19,641 bases of DNA from CAZGWJ01 sp964529445 (GTDB taxonomy: Bacteria; Oederibacteriota; Muellerivitia; Muellerivitales; Muellerivitaceae), in the NCBI GenBank assembly GCA_964529445.1, contig CAZGWJ010000047.1, positions 1 through 19,641 of the forward strand, read 5' to 3'. Below, piece after piece: positions 1 to 8,142 of this stretch. The notes under the pieces are model-generated. The model saw nothing but the letters and a program-made list of their open reading frames with translations, ran no database searches and was not told where the DNA came from. A program made the position numbers and the translations under genes. How positions within the stretch are numbered: the stretch's first letter is position 1; each line of letters starts with the position of its first letter.

Positions 1-346
1 TGATGAGGGCCGGCGTGATGACGGCGAACATGAGCTGGAAGGCCATGAACGCCACGTGGGGGATGGTCCCCGCGTAATCGGCGTTCGGCTCCCCGCCCAC
101 CCCCTTCAGGAAGGCCCAGTCCAGGGAGCCGATCAGGCCGCCCCGATCCGGCCCGAAGGCCAGGCTGTACCCGAAAAGCACCCACTGCAGGCTGATCAGG
201 CACATGATCATGAAAACCTGCATCATGACGGACAGGACGTTCTTCTTCCGGACCAACCCTCCGTAGAAAAGGGCCAGGCCGGGCAGCATCAGCATCACCA
301 ATCCCGTGCTGATCAGGACCCAGCTCGTGTCTCCCGCGTTCATCAT
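1..346 (-). CDS. amt: Ammonium transporter (Amt/MEP/Rh family), 5' part, cut by window edge
   Basis: This integral membrane channel conducts ammonium/ammonia across the inner membrane and is usually regulated by a PII protein (GlnK/GlnB). Read on the minus strand, the first 115 codons give the typical Amt N-terminus: NAGDTSWVLIS, then PGLALFYGGLVRKKN (the signature around the first helices), WVLFGYSLAFGPD, a LDWAFLKGVG loop, and IPHVAFMAFQLMFAVITPALI just before the edge. There are three hydrophobic segments and no cleavable signal peptide. The start is ATG at 346 (or the second ATG at 343), with AGAGAGG six nt upstream of the first. The 3' end lies outside the window, and a PII gene might follow there. 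A sigma-54 promoter lies about 80 nt upstream, which fits nitrogen-limitation control. Identification rests on these conserved family motifs and is secure. Confidence 0.95.
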   Translation of the reverse strand, partial: MMNAGDTSWVLISTGLVMLMLPGLALFYGGLVRKKNVLSVMMQVFMIMCLISLQWVLFGYSLAFGPDRGGLIGSLDWAFLKGVGGEPNADYAGTIPHVAFMAFQLMFAVITPALI

Positions 347-426
347 GGCGAACCTCTCTTGAACCCGTATTTCGCGGGGTCCGGTTCCCAAAAAGGGGAA
401 TCCGTCCCGCACGGGTCCGTACCTAA

Positions 427-442
427 AGCAAGGAGCGGGCCA
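427..442 (-). promoter_or_regulatory. Sigma-54 (-24/-12) promoter of amt
   Basis: On the minus strand the sequence is TGGCCC-GCTCC-TTGCT. It has the invariant GG and GC ten bases apart and one mismatch to TGGCAC-N5-TTGCW. Transcription would begin near 416, giving a leader of about 70 nt before the amt start at 346. amt-type genes are sigma-54 dependent in many bacteria, and the next gene upstream encodes a sigma-54 activator. Both support the call. Confidence 0.7.
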
Positions 443-543
443 AGTCGGGTTCTTCGGGAAGGATGAGCCCAGAAAGCTCTTTGAATGCTGGCATTATTGG
501 TTATTGAAGCATGGCAGAAGGGTTATGCATCAGCAGAGGGAGT

Positions 544-578
544 GGTCTGATATTTGGTCCGCGGTCCAGTATTTGGAC
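544..578. promoter_or_regulatory. Candidate enhancer: two 19-bp-spaced repeats upstream of the amt promoter
   Basis: Two copies of GGTC-N3-TATTTGG begin at 544 and 563. The second copy contains a perfect dyad, GTCCA-GTATT-TGGAC (564-578). They lie about 100-135 bp upstream of the -24 element, where activators of sigma-54 promoters normally bind. The role is inferred from position and symmetry only. Confidence 0.3.
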
Positions 579-593
579 TGGCCGTTTCCCGAC

Positions 594-735
594 TATAAAC
601 CACTGCCGTCCAAGACATTCCGATACGTGGGTTTTGCGGTATCGCAAACCTTGTTGGGGACAGGATCGAGCAAACGACCACGAACAAGCCCCCTCTCCCC
701 TTCCCCCTCTCCCGCAATGGATTCGGCAAGCTCAC
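594..735 (-). repeat. Diverged intergenic repeat, copy 1 (hairpin at 630-650)
   Basis: This gene-free stretch contains an interrupted palindrome, GGTTTTGCG-GTAT-CGCAAACC (630-650, one bulged base). It is followed on the plus strand by a CTTGTTGGGG block and then a pyrimidine-rich CCCCCTCTCCCC tract. A related layout lies at 9434-9560: GGTTGT-AAAAACCTTGTTTGGG plus a CCCCCTCTCCC tract, with a GACGGCAKTG-like block on the minus strand. The match is imperfect, so this is a family resemblance rather than a clean duplication. Nothing else in 347-882 looks coding. Confidence 0.35.
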
Positions 736-882
736 CACGGGGCGGGAGAGGCCTGTCATGAAGCGTGCTTCGCTCTGCTTCACGGGCAATCATTCGAGCG
801 TGAAATTTGCGAAGAATGATGGGTGAGGGGGGGCCGGTGTAACTCGTTGGCGGGGTTGTTTTGGATAAGTCGGACTATAAAC

Positions 883-916
883 AACAAGGCCGCCGGATCC
901 TCCCGGCGGCCTTGTT
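883..916 (-). terminator. Rho-independent-like terminator of the sigma-54 activator gene
   Basis: A perfect 14-bp stem (AACAAGGCCGCCGG at 883-896 paired with 903-916) closes a 6-nt loop. On the minus strand it is followed by the T-rich GTTTATAG. It lies 48 nt after the activator stop codon and would insulate amt from the upstream gene. Confidence 0.85.
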
Positions 917-964
917 CCAGCATCCAGATCGTCCCAACTCCTCACGCCTCACTTCTAACGGTCG

Positions 965-3253
965 TTACTTGATCCCCAGTTCCTTCATCCTCTTCCTCAG
1001 CGTCATGCGGCTCATGCCCAGGCGCTCGGCGACCTCCCGCTGGCCCAGGCCGAGGGAGAGGGCCTTCTGGATGCTGGCCCTCTCGACCGCCTGGGTCAGT
1101 CGCTTCAGGGCCTCCCCCGGGTTGTCCGTGGATTTGCAGTATCCCTCGATCGTCGCGATGGCGGCCTCGATCCCCGCGGCGGTCCCGGGCCGAAGCCCGA
1201 CCACCTCCTCCGGCAGGAGTTCGGCGGACAGGGCCTCCCCCGGACTCATGACGACCGCGCGCTCGATGCTGTTCTCGAGCTCCCGGGCGTTGCCCGGCCA
1301 GCCGTAGGCCACCAGGAGGTCGAGCACCTTCCTCGAGATCTTGCCGACCTTCTTCCCGCACTTGCGGTTGTAGAGGTCCAGGAAATGGTTCACGAGGGGC
1401 AGGATGTCCTCCCGCCGCTCCCGAAGGGGCGGGATCTGGATCGGCACGACGTTCAGGCGGTAGAAGAGGTCCTCCCGGAACCACCCCTCCCGGGTCCCCC
1501 TCCTCAGGTCCTTGTTGCTGGCGGCCACCAGGCGCACGTCCACGTGGACGGTCTGGGTGCCCCCCACGGGCTCGAATTCCATCTCCTGGATGATCCGCAG
1601 GATCTTCACCTGGAGGGCGGGGCTCATCTCGGAGACCTCGTCCAGAAAGAGCGTGCCGCCGTCGGCCAGCTCGAAGCGCCCCTTGCGGTCCTTCACGGCG
1701 CCCGTGAAGGCGCCGCGCACGTGCCCGAAGAGCTCCGACTCCAGCAGGGTCTCGGTGAGGGCCCCGCAATTCACCTTGATGAAGGGGCCCTTGGCGCGGG
1801 CGCTGTTGAAATGCACGACGTTGGCGATGAGCTCCTTGCCGGTCCCGGTCTCGCCGTGGATGATGACCGACGCGTCGGACTTCGCGGCCATGGCCGCCGT
1901 GGCGAGGACCTTCTGCATGGCCTGGCTCCGGCCCACCACGTTGTCCACGCGGTACCGGTCCTTCAATTCCCGGACGAGGCCCTCGTCCCGGGCGAGGATC
2001 TCCTCCTTCTCCACGTGGGCCATGCGGTTGATCTTGAGGACCTGCGACACCGCGGAGGCCATGATCGTCAGGAGCCGCAGGTCCTTCTCGAGGACCAGGG
2101 CGTTGGCGTAGAGGCGGTCCGCGGAGAGGGCGCCCACCACTTCCCCGTCGACCTTGAGGGGCACGCAGATGAAGGCGATCTGTGCCCCGTCCCCCGCCTG
2201 GCGCGTGTTGGTGCGGTCCAGGAAGCGGGGATCCTTGCCGATGTCCGGAACGACCTCCGACTGGCCGGTCTGGACCACGTGTCCCGTGACCCCCTCGCCC
2301 ACCGCGTATTCCCCGCGGGCGCGCTCCGCGGCGCTCAACCCGTGGGCCGCCACGATGCGCAGCTTGTCGGCCACGCGGTCCAGGAGGACGAGGGTCCCCC
2401 GGATCATGCCCAATTCGGACGAGAGCACGTCCATGGTCTGCTTGAAGTAGGTGGCCGGGTCCAGGGCGCTCCCCAAAGACTCGCTGATGGCGGTCAGGAG
2501 CCGGAGTTCCCGGTCCTCCCGGGATTCGGCCCGGATGACCGGCTCCTTCCCCTCCTGCTGGAACCGGTGCGGTACGCCCACCTCGCGACAGTCGCGGTCG
2601 GCCGCCTTGCGCACGGTCAACGTCCGGTAACCCGCGTCCACCGAAACCTCGATGACGACCTGGGTGACATGGCGTACCTTGGCGAGGAATTCGCGGGAAT
2701 GCGCGTCCTGCTCCAGGAGCCAGTACGCCACCGTCCCCAGGTCGAACAGGCGGGGACAATGGTGGCCGAAGAAGCGGAACACCGTGTCGGGATCCTTCCA
2801 GAGGTCGAGCATCCCGGTCATGCTGTCGAAGACGTAACGGGCGCGGGGACCCGCCTCGGACTGGGCCCGCGCCAGGACGTCCTGGACCCGCTCCGGGTTC
2901 GAGGGTTCCACCACCCGAAGCGCCCTCAGGGTGGCCCGGCGGTCGTCCGCCTCGTAGAACGCGTTGAAGGAGGCATCGCTGTCGCCCTTCCCCGAGGAGA
3001 AGCAGTCCACGAGGAAGAACCGGCCCGGCGAGAGCATGGGGCCGTAGATCCCGGCGATGGTCTGGGGGGAACGGTTGAAGCTGACGTAGACCACGGGCGT
3101 GCCCTCCGCCTCGCAGGCCTGCACGAACTTCGCGACGAAGAGGTCCACCGATGCGCCGGAATCGGCCTCCCAGACGACGTTGTCGCTGGCCTTGAGGCCG
3201 TCGAGGATGTGGTCCAGTTCGGGGATGCCGGTGGTCATTTCTTCGGTCGACAA
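965..3253 (-). CDS. Sigma-54-dependent transcriptional activator with KaiC-like N-terminal domain, GAF, AAA+ and Fis HTH
   Basis: This is a bacterial enhancer-binding protein of 762 aa that would remodel sigma-54 RNA polymerase by ATP hydrolysis. Residues ~6-225 resemble a KaiC/RecA-like domain (TTGIPELDHILDGL at the start), but the P-loop position reads EADSGASVD and lacks the GK[ST] of a working Walker A. Residues ~250-406 form a GAF sensor domain. The central AAA+ domain (~438-664) has Walker A GETGTGKE (467-474), the sigma-54 contact loop GAFTGA (514-519), Walker B LFLDEV (535-540) and REDLFYRLN. A Fis-type helix-turn-helix (QREVAERLGMSRMTLRKRM) ends the protein. TTG at 3253 has GGGAG six nt upstream; ATG at 3238 is an alternative with no clear ribosome site. 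There is no receiver domain, so the signal probably enters through GAF or the KaiC-like module. The neighbour amt has a sigma-54 promoter and is a likely target (inference). Confidence 0.93.
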   Translation of the reverse strand: MSTEEMTTGIPELDHILDGLKASDNVVWEADSGASVDLFVAKFVQACEAEGTPVVYVSFNRSPQTIAGIYGPMLSPGRFFLVDCFSSGKGDSDASFNAFYEADDRRATLRALRVVEPSNPERVQDVLARAQSEAGPRARYVFDSMTGMLDLWKDPDTVFRFFGHHCPRLFDLGTVAYWLLEQDAHSREFLAKVRHVTQVVIEVSVDAGYRTLTVRKAADRDCREVGVPHRFQQEGKEPVIRAESREDRELRLLTAISESLGSALDPATYFKQTMDVLSSELGMIRGTLVLLDRVADKLRIVAAHGLSAAERARGEYAVGEGVTGHVVQTGQSEVVPDIGKDPRFLDRTNTRQAGDGAQIAFICVPLKVDGEVVGALSADRLYANALVLEKDLRLLTIMASAVSQVLKINRMAHVEKEEILARDEGLVRELKDRYRVDNVVGRSQAMQKVLATAAMAAKSDASVIIHGETGTGKELIANVVHFNSARAKGPFIKVNCGALTETLLESELFGHVRGAFTGAVKDRKGRFELADGGTLFLDEVSEMSPALQVKILRIIQEMEFEPVGGTQTVHVDVRLVAASNKDLRRGTREGWFREDLFYRLNVVPIQIPPLRERREDILPLVNHFLDLYNRKCGKKVGKISRKVLDLLVAYGWPGNARELENSIERAVVMSPGEALSAELLPEEVVGLRPGTAAGIEAAIATIEGYCKSTDNPGEALKRLTQAVERASIQKALSLGLGQREVAERLGMSRMTLRKRMKELGIK

Positions 3254-3374
3254 GGGGGACTCCCATTCGAAGGGTGCGCTTCGCAGGGGAGTATAGCGGC
3301 GGGAACGGGATTTTTTCCAGCACGGGCGGTACCGCTCAGCAGGGCACGCCGCGACATATTGGAAGGAAGAGCTG

Positions 3375-3394
3375 AAAAAACGCGCAATCACGCG
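3375..3394 (-). terminator. Weak terminator after the metalloprotease gene
   Basis: On the minus strand CGCG-TGATTG-CGCG is followed directly by six T. It lies about 30 nt beyond the protease stop codon. The stem is only 4 bp, so the call rests mainly on the T-run and position. Confidence 0.4.
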
Positions 3395-3423
3395 GGGGAA
3401 TGCCGGGATTCGCTACCGGAACC

Positions 3424-6400
3424 TCACCTCAGAACGGCAAGGGGAATGCGGTGGACGGGGCCCCGGGTTTCCCGCAGAACGAGCCAGTAGAGACCGCTAG
3501 CGACCCGGGCACCCTTCGCATCCGTCAAATCCCAGGTCAGCGATGCCCTGCCCTCGACCCTCAAAGCGCCCCCCGCGATCCGCCGGTTGGCCACGGTCAG
3601 GACCCGCCATTCCAGGAGGATCGGGTCGCCGCTTTCCAGGTCCACCTTCACCGAATCCCCGGGATGGTCCGAGGACCGCATCACCGGGTTGGGATAGGGG
3701 GCCGAGACCACCAGGCCGCTTCCCGCAGGGGCGATCGGCACCGTCGTCGGGGTGTTCGTGGATGTCACGGTGAGAGCGGGAGGAGGCGTCAACGACGCCG
3801 ACGGTGTCGAGGTGGAAGTCGGCGTGAACGACAACGTCCAGGAACTCGTCGCCGTGAGCGACGCTGTCGGCGAGTGCGATGCGGTCGCCGTCAGCGACGC
3901 CGTCGGCGTCGAGGTGGAAGTTAGAAGGTAGAAGGTAGGAGTTAACGACAGAGTCCAAGTCTGCGTAGGCGACGGAGTCGCCGTAGTCGAAGCCGTAGGA
4001 GTTGACGACAGGGTCCAGGTCTGCGTCGGCGACGGGGTCGCCGTTTCCGAGGAGGTCGCCATCGCGGTCTCCGACGGCGTGTTCGTCGGGAAGTCGTCCA
4101 CCATCACCTCCTCGGTCGGCGTGACGGTCGGAGTGGGACTCCACCAGGTGCCGGTGGGGGTGGGCGTCGCGGTGGCGGTGGCGGTCCTCGTGCGCGTGAA
4201 GGTCCAGGGCGGGGTCGGCGTGGGAGTGCGGCTCGGCGTGGACGTCGGCGTGAAGGTCGAGGTCCAGTCGGGGGAGGGAGTCCAAGTGCGGGAAGGGGTC
4301 GCCGTCGGGGTGCGGGTGATCGAGCAATCCCACACGTGGAAATTGTCGGCGTGGAGCACGTAGGGAGGGTTGCCGACCCGGAGATAAAGTCCCGCGGCCC
4401 CCGAGGCATAGGGGGCGATCGGGGTCCCGGGATCCGAAAGCGGCCCGAGGATCAGGCGCTCCCCTGCCCCGTCGTTCAGGTCGGCGTAGGCGGCCATGAG
4501 GTTCCCGGGCCCCGCCTTCACCCTCAGGCGGGCCGCCACCCCGGGCAGGGGCCCGGGCGCGCTGTTGTTGGATGCCAATTGGCTCTTGCCGGACCCGTTC
4601 AACTTGTAGAGGTCCCACTGGAGGACGGCGCTGTTCCACATGAACTGGTAGCCCGTCCGGGCCGAAGGGTCGACCCGGAACAGGAGACCGACGTTCGGCA
4701 TCGAATCCCCGCTCTCGATCCTGAAATCGGCCGCAAGCTCGTAATCGGCGTGGGACCACAGGAAGGCCGTATCCTCCAGCACGACATAGGTGTCGAGGCG
4801 GGCCAGGGGCGGGTTCTGCACGAGTTCGCCACCCGTGACCGCGAGACGGTGGTCGGCCGGCACCTCGAGGGTCCAGTTCGTGTCGTAAACCCGGTAGCGG
4901 TTCAGGCTCGTCGCGTCGTCGAAGGCATCCGAGTATTCGTTGCCCACGCCGCACCCCGGGACCTGCGTGGGCGTGGCGGTGGAGGTGCCGGGCGGGAAGG
5001 TCGCGGTGGGCGACCAGGTCGGCGTGAAGGTGCGCGTCCGGGTGGGCGTCCGGGTGATCGTCGGCGTGGGGGTCGGCACGGCCACGAACACGCTGACCGG
5101 GCAGGAGACCCGCAGGGCCCCGTCGTCGTCGTAGGCCCGCGCCTCCAGGAAATGCGGCCCGTTCCCCGGGGGCGTCCAGGGAACGGCAAAGGGCGAGGAA
5201 ACGTCGCTCGCGATGAGCTCCCGGTCCTCGTAGAAGTCCACCTGTACGACGGTCCCGTCGCTGTCCGAGACGGTGGCCGCCACGCTCCAGGGACCCGTCC
5301 CGGTGATGACGGCGCCGGCGGAAGGCGAGGAGACCGAGACCGTTGGGCGGGCGTTCACGCCCGCCGGCCCCGTCGAGGCGGCCTTCTCCCGGATCATCCG
5401 CGCGTTGTCCGCCGCGGTCGGCAGGGTGTATTCAACGCCCGTGGGGGCGCCCTTGTAGGTGACCTCCGGGTTGGAGTAATAGGGGATGTAGAACCCGGGC
5501 GAGTAGGACATCAGCGTGATCCAGGTCGTCCCGGCCGCCGAGAACCGGTAGCCGAAGCCGTACCCGGTGCCCGTCGGGATGCCGGCCGTCTCCCGGTCGT
5601 GGCGGCATCCGTAGTTGTGACCCACCTCGTGGGCGAAACTCACGGCCGCGTAAGGCTCGTAAACGACGGAGTATTTTCCGGGGCGGAAGGCGATGCCGCC
5701 GATGTTGCCCGATGTGGTGCCGACGAAGACGCAGGCGAACTGCGCACCGTACGTGGTCATGAGCCCCGGAACCTCTTCCAGGTAGCCGTCACCGGCCGTG
5801 CTCAGGCGGCCCAGGTCGACCTGGAGGGTCCCCGAATCCGGGTAGGCCGTCTCGGCGCAATGGACCAGGCGCATCTCGAGCCCCACCTGGCTGTTGTAGA
5901 GGGCGGCGTTCATGACGCCGAGCGCCAGGTCGATGGAGGCACGGACGCCTTCGGTGCCTCCCGCCTGGTTCCTCGCCTGGGCCGTGTAGAGGACCAGGAT
6001 GTGGTTGATCTTGTAGCTGTCCGATTCGGGGCAGAACGAGGTGTTGTCCTGGGGGATGTAGGGCGGATACCCCTCCTCGAAGGCCTCCACGGCCGGAGGT
6101 TCAGGCCCCGGCTCTTCCCCCTCCGGCAGGACCCAGGAGGGATCCGCCCGATCGACACGATGGATCCCCTCGCCCAGCGGCGATACGCGGTAGACCCCCT
6201 CTTCCAGGTGGAACCGGGCCGCGAAACACCCGGCCCTGAGGGCCAGGACGGCCTGCGCTCCCGCCTCGCCCTCGACCGACGCGAAGAGGACCTGTCCTCC
6301 CCCGAGGGTCGGATAGCGGCGCTCCACCCTCAATTGGACGGTTCTTCCCTTCGCGAGGTTGAAAAGGACGGGGATCGGCGATCCGCCGGGCAGGGCCGAC

Positions 6401-6648
6401 CGAAGGCGGTCCAGCACCTGGGAAGGGACACGGACCTCGCGCGATTCCAGGGCCGGCACCCCGGCAGGCCCCTTGCCCCCCGACGCGGGAAGATCCACGA
6501 AGGCCTGGGATGCGGCCAAGAGGGGAAGCCCGGCTTTTGCCGGACAAGGCCCGGCGAAGGCCAGAATGCAAAGGATGAGCAACAGGAGTCCGGGTCGTTT
6601 CAAGCGTGGATCCGGTCCAGCATTCTCGGGATGGATTTCATACGCCAT
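3424..6648 (-). CDS. Secreted multidomain metzincin metalloprotease with Thr/Pro linkers and FlgD/T9SS-like C-terminal domain
   Basis: This is an exported zinc endopeptidase of 1074 aa. A hydrophobic signal segment lies at ~19-37 (LLLLILCILAFAG), then a propeptide-like region, then a reprolysin-type (M12B) catalytic domain at ~212-425. Its zinc site is HEVGHNYGCRHD (His340, Glu341, His344, His350), with a Met-turn at LMSYSP (Met380). Next come a bacterial Ig-like domain (~434-522), a Thr/Pro linker, a jelly-roll/LamG-like domain (~571-775), a 190-residue Thr/Ser/Pro linker, and a C-terminal SAPYPNP...LTWDLTDAKG domain (~980-1074). The last resembles FlgD-Ig or type IX secretion C-terminal domains. 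It probably degrades extracellular protein. ATG at 6648 has no clear ribosome site; TTG at 6603, directly before KRPGLLLL, would give a more usual signal peptide. The lipoprotein gene lies upstream on the same strand but is separated by an inserted ATPase gene. Confidence 0.9.
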   Translation of the reverse strand: MAYEIHPENAGPDPRLKRPGLLLLILCILAFAGPCPAKAGLPLLAASQAFVDLPASGGKGPAGVPALESREVRVPSQVLDRLRSALPGGSPIPVLFNLAKGRTVQLRVERRYPTLGGGQVLFASVEGEAGAQAVLALRAGCFAARFHLEEGVYRVSPLGEGIHRVDRADPSWVLPEGEEPGPEPPAVEAFEEGYPPYIPQDNTSFCPESDSYKINHILVLYTAQARNQAGGTEGVRASIDLALGVMNAALYNSQVGLEMRLVHCAETAYPDSGTLQVDLGRLSTAGDGYLEEVPGLMTTYGAQFACVFVGTTSGNIGGIAFRPGKYSVVYEPYAAVSFAHEVGHNYGCRHDRETAGIPTGTGYGFGYRFSAAGTTWITLMSYSPGFYIPYYSNPEVTYKGAPTGVEYTLPTAADNARMIREKAASTGPAGVNARPTVSVSSPSAGAVITGTGPWSVAATVSDSDGTVVQVDFYEDRELIASDVSSPFAVPWTPPGNGPHFLEARAYDDDGALRVSCPVSVFVAVPTPTPTITRTPTRTRTFTPTWSPTATFPPGTSTATPTQVPGCGVGNEYSDAFDDATSLNRYRVYDTNWTLEVPADHRLAVTGGELVQNPPLARLDTYVVLEDTAFLWSHADYELAADFRIESGDSMPNVGLLFRVDPSARTGYQFMWNSAVLQWDLYKLNGSGKSQLASNNSAPGPLPGVAARLRVKAGPGNLMAAYADLNDGAGERLILGPLSDPGTPIAPYASGAAGLYLRVGNPPYVLHADNFHVWDCSITRTPTATPSRTWTPSPDWTSTFTPTSTPSRTPTPTPPWTFTRTRTATATATPTPTGTWWSPTPTVTPTEEVMVDDFPTNTPSETAMATSSETATPSPTQTWTLSSTPTASTTATPSPTQTWTLSLTPTFYLLTSTSTPTASLTATASHSPTASLTATSSWTLSFTPTSTSTPSASLTPPPALTVTSTNTPTTVPIAPAGSGLVVSAPYPNPVMRSSDHPGDSVKVDLESGDPILLEWRVLTVANRRIAGGALRVEGRASLTWDLTDAKGARVASGLYWLVLRETRGPVHRIPLAVLR
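3919..4045. repeat. 60-bp tandem repeat and 9-bp microsatellite inside the protease linker
   Basis: Units starting at 3941 and 4001 (gttRacgaca...) repeat with a 60-bp period and encode two 20-residue linker units around TPSPTQTWTL. Just before them a short AGAAGGTAG repeat (3921-3938) changes the linker to FYLLTST. Slippage between such units would vary linker length without a frameshift. Confidence 0.75.
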
Positions 6649-6669
6649 TCTAGACGGATCCGGGCGGTT

Positions 6670-6684
6670 TTATTCCAGGAATAA
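6670..6684. promoter_or_regulatory. Dyad upstream of the metalloprotease gene
   Basis: TTATTCC-A-GGAATAA is a perfect 7-bp-arm dyad, 22 bp upstream of the protease ATG. It could be a regulator site. No convincing -35/-10 pair was found next to it. Confidence 0.3.
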
Positions 6685-6732
6685 TTCACAGAGCCGTCGC
6701 TGTTCGAATAACGATTCAACGACCGGCGGACT

Positions 6733-6786
6733 CCCTGGGCATCAAAAAAGGACCCCGCTCTTCATCAACTGGAAGGGTTTCGTGCC
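6733..6786. repeat. 54-bp perfect direct repeat, copy A (distal side of ATPase insert)
   Basis: It is identical over 54 bp to 8143-8196. Copy B is the 3' end of the lipoprotein gene with its stop codon and the bases just after. Copy A is a detached duplicate of the same end, and the last six codons and stop of the ATPase gene are read from it in another frame. The spacing between copies is 1410 bp. Confidence 0.95.
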
Positions 6787-7997
6787 CGCCCGAAGTGATC
6801 GGCTCCCCATCCCACACCCTGGGTCGGGAGCCCATTCTCGAGAAACGCCTCGACTGTCATATCCCCGTTCCCTCCGATCTGAAGGACCCGGGTTCCCGGG
6901 TGGCGGCTGGCGAATACCGATAATCCCGAGCGCCGCCCCCCCTCGCCACTCTTGACCTCGATCGCGATGATACGCGTTCCGCGTCGGACCACAAAATCCA
7001 CTTCCAGGTCACGGTCGTTCCAGTAGTAGACCTCTTCGCCGGACGCCACCAGGGCCGCGCCCACCGCGTTCTCGGTCAGGCGGCCCCTGAACGCACGATC
7101 CGCCATGGCCTCGCCGCGGGGAACGTTACGCATGGCATTCACCAAGGCGTTGTTCAAAACGACCAGTTTGGGGCTGGAGGCCTTGCTTCGGAAAGGTTTG
7201 GGGCTCCACTTCGGCACCGGCTTGATGAGATAGGCTCCGGCCAGGATCTCCAGATAGTGGGCCAGGGTGTTGATGCTTCCCTTTTCCTGGAGTTGCCCCA
7301 GCATTTTCTGGAGACTGAAGATTTCGGCCGGGTGGAGACAGGCCAGCGACAGGGCCTGGCGAAACAGGGCGGGATTGTCCACGCGGTAAAGGAGTGGAAT
7401 GTCCCGCCCGATGACCGTTTCCAGGAGGGAGTGGAGAACATACTCCCTCCAATCCTTGAAGTCGCGCGTGAACGGAACGGAACCGGGATAACCACCCCAG
7501 AACAGGAACTTGTCCAGGGACCAGCGAAAAGCCTTTCGACATTCCACGTAACCCCAATGAGGGCATGGGATCAGTTGGAATCGACCCGCCAGGCTTTCCC
7601 CCATCCCCCTCTGGAGCATCAAGGCCGAGGACCCCAGGAGCACCACGCGGAGACGCCGTTTTTCCCTCACATCCTCGTCATGAAGAAGCTTGACCGCCTC
7701 GCTCCACCTTGGGATCTTTTGGATCTCGTCCACCACCAGGATCGGGCGGGCACCCTTCAGGGTCCTCGCGTGTTTCCAATTCTGTTCCAAAAGGGATGTG
7801 TCGGGGGGAGCGATCTGGTCGGCCGTCACGTAGTGGGTCGGGTCCGGCCACGTGTCCAGGAGTTGCCGGATCAATGTCGTCTTGCCGACCTGACGGGGAC
7901 CCACCAGTATCTGGAGAAGATGGACTTTCCTGGCAAGGTTGGACCGCAAGAGATCCTGGAGGAACTTTCGCTGGTAGGGCACAGGGGGCCTATTCAC
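6765..7997 (-). CDS. AAA-14/DUF4143 family ATPase (copy 1)
   Basis: This is a P-loop ATPase of the AAA_14 plus DUF4143 type (410 aa), a widespread but poorly understood family common in mobile and accessory DNA. Walker A is GPRQVGKTT (33-41), Walker B is ILVVDEI (86-92), and a sensor-like LLGSSAL follows at 120-126. The C-terminal DUF4143 part has a PD-(D/E)XK-like set: TENAVG with Glu309, LEVDFVV with Asp334, and AIEVKSG with Glu347 and Lys349. The start is GTG at 7997, with no Shine-Dalgarno and a strong promoter only about 25 nt upstream, so the leader is very short. The final residues ARNPSS come from the 54-bp direct repeat, so the native C-terminus was probably changed when the gene arrived. 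It separates the lipoprotein and protease genes, all on the same strand. The substrate is unknown. Confidence 0.9.
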   Translation of the reverse strand: MNRPPVPYQRKFLQDLLRSNLARKVHLLQILVGPRQVGKTTLIRQLLDTWPDPTHYVTADQIAPPDTSLLEQNWKHARTLKGARPILVVDEIQKIPRWSEAVKLLHDEDVREKRRLRVVLLGSSALMLQRGMGESLAGRFQLIPCPHWGYVECRKAFRWSLDKFLFWGGYPGSVPFTRDFKDWREYVLHSLLETVIGRDIPLLYRVDNPALFRQALSLACLHPAEIFSLQKMLGQLQEKGSINTLAHYLEILAGAYLIKPVPKWSPKPFRSKASSPKLVVLNNALVNAMRNVPRGEAMADRAFRGRLTENAVGAALVASGEEVYYWNDRDLEVDFVVRRGTRIIAIEVKSGEGGRRSGLSVFASRHPGTRVLQIGGNGDMTVEAFLENGLPTQGVGWGADHFGRARNPSS

Positions 7998-8000
7998 GTT

Positions 8001-8020
8001 TTGTTCAGCTACATGAACAA
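8001..8020. promoter_or_regulatory. Operator-like dyad at the ATPase-1 transcription start
   Basis: TTGTTCA-GCTACA-TGAACAA is a perfect 7-bp-arm dyad. It lies between the -10 box and the GTG start and covers the predicted transcription start. It could bind a repressor or form a 5'-terminal hairpin in the short leader. Confidence 0.5.
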
Positions 8021-8049
8021 ATTGTATTCCCCGAATCGGACCCCGTCAA
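8021..8049 (-). promoter_or_regulatory. Sigma-70-type promoter of ATPase-1
   Basis: On the minus strand TTGACG, a 17-bp spacer and TACAAT give a near-consensus promoter. The predicted start is near 8014, about 16 nt before the GTG codon at 7997. Confidence 0.75.
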
Positions 8050-8089
8050 TGCCGAAATACCATGCGTGGGCGCTTCATCATTCCACATT

Positions 8090-8104
8090 CCACCCGCAGG
8101 GTGG
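8090..8104. terminator. Small hairpin after the lipoprotein gene
   Basis: CCACCC-GCA-GGGTGG forms a 6-bp stem about 48 nt beyond the lipoprotein stop. It has no T-tract, so a terminator role is only possible. Confidence 0.3.
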
Positions 8105-8142
8105 CATCGGCGATGTCGACTGTCAGACCAGACCCTCTTCTC

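Noticed and set aside
504..819. Overlapping small frames on both strands in the amt-activator gap
   Set aside because: They cross the palindromic repeat and polypyrimidine tract, have no ribosome sites and mutually overlap.
942..3490. Long open frames opposite or out of phase with the sigma-54 activator (up to 793 aa)
   Set aside because: They are Pro/Gly/Arg-rich GC shadows without domains; the activator frame has all family motifs.
3780..4340. Repetitive plus-strand pattern resembling a repeat array or CRISPR
   Set aside because: It is the coding sequence of a Thr/Pro linker; no constant repeats with unique spacers.
4336..6684. 782-aa plus-strand frame opposite the metalloprotease
   Set aside because: Compositionally biased shadow of a GC-rich gene with no recognisable motif or ribosome site.
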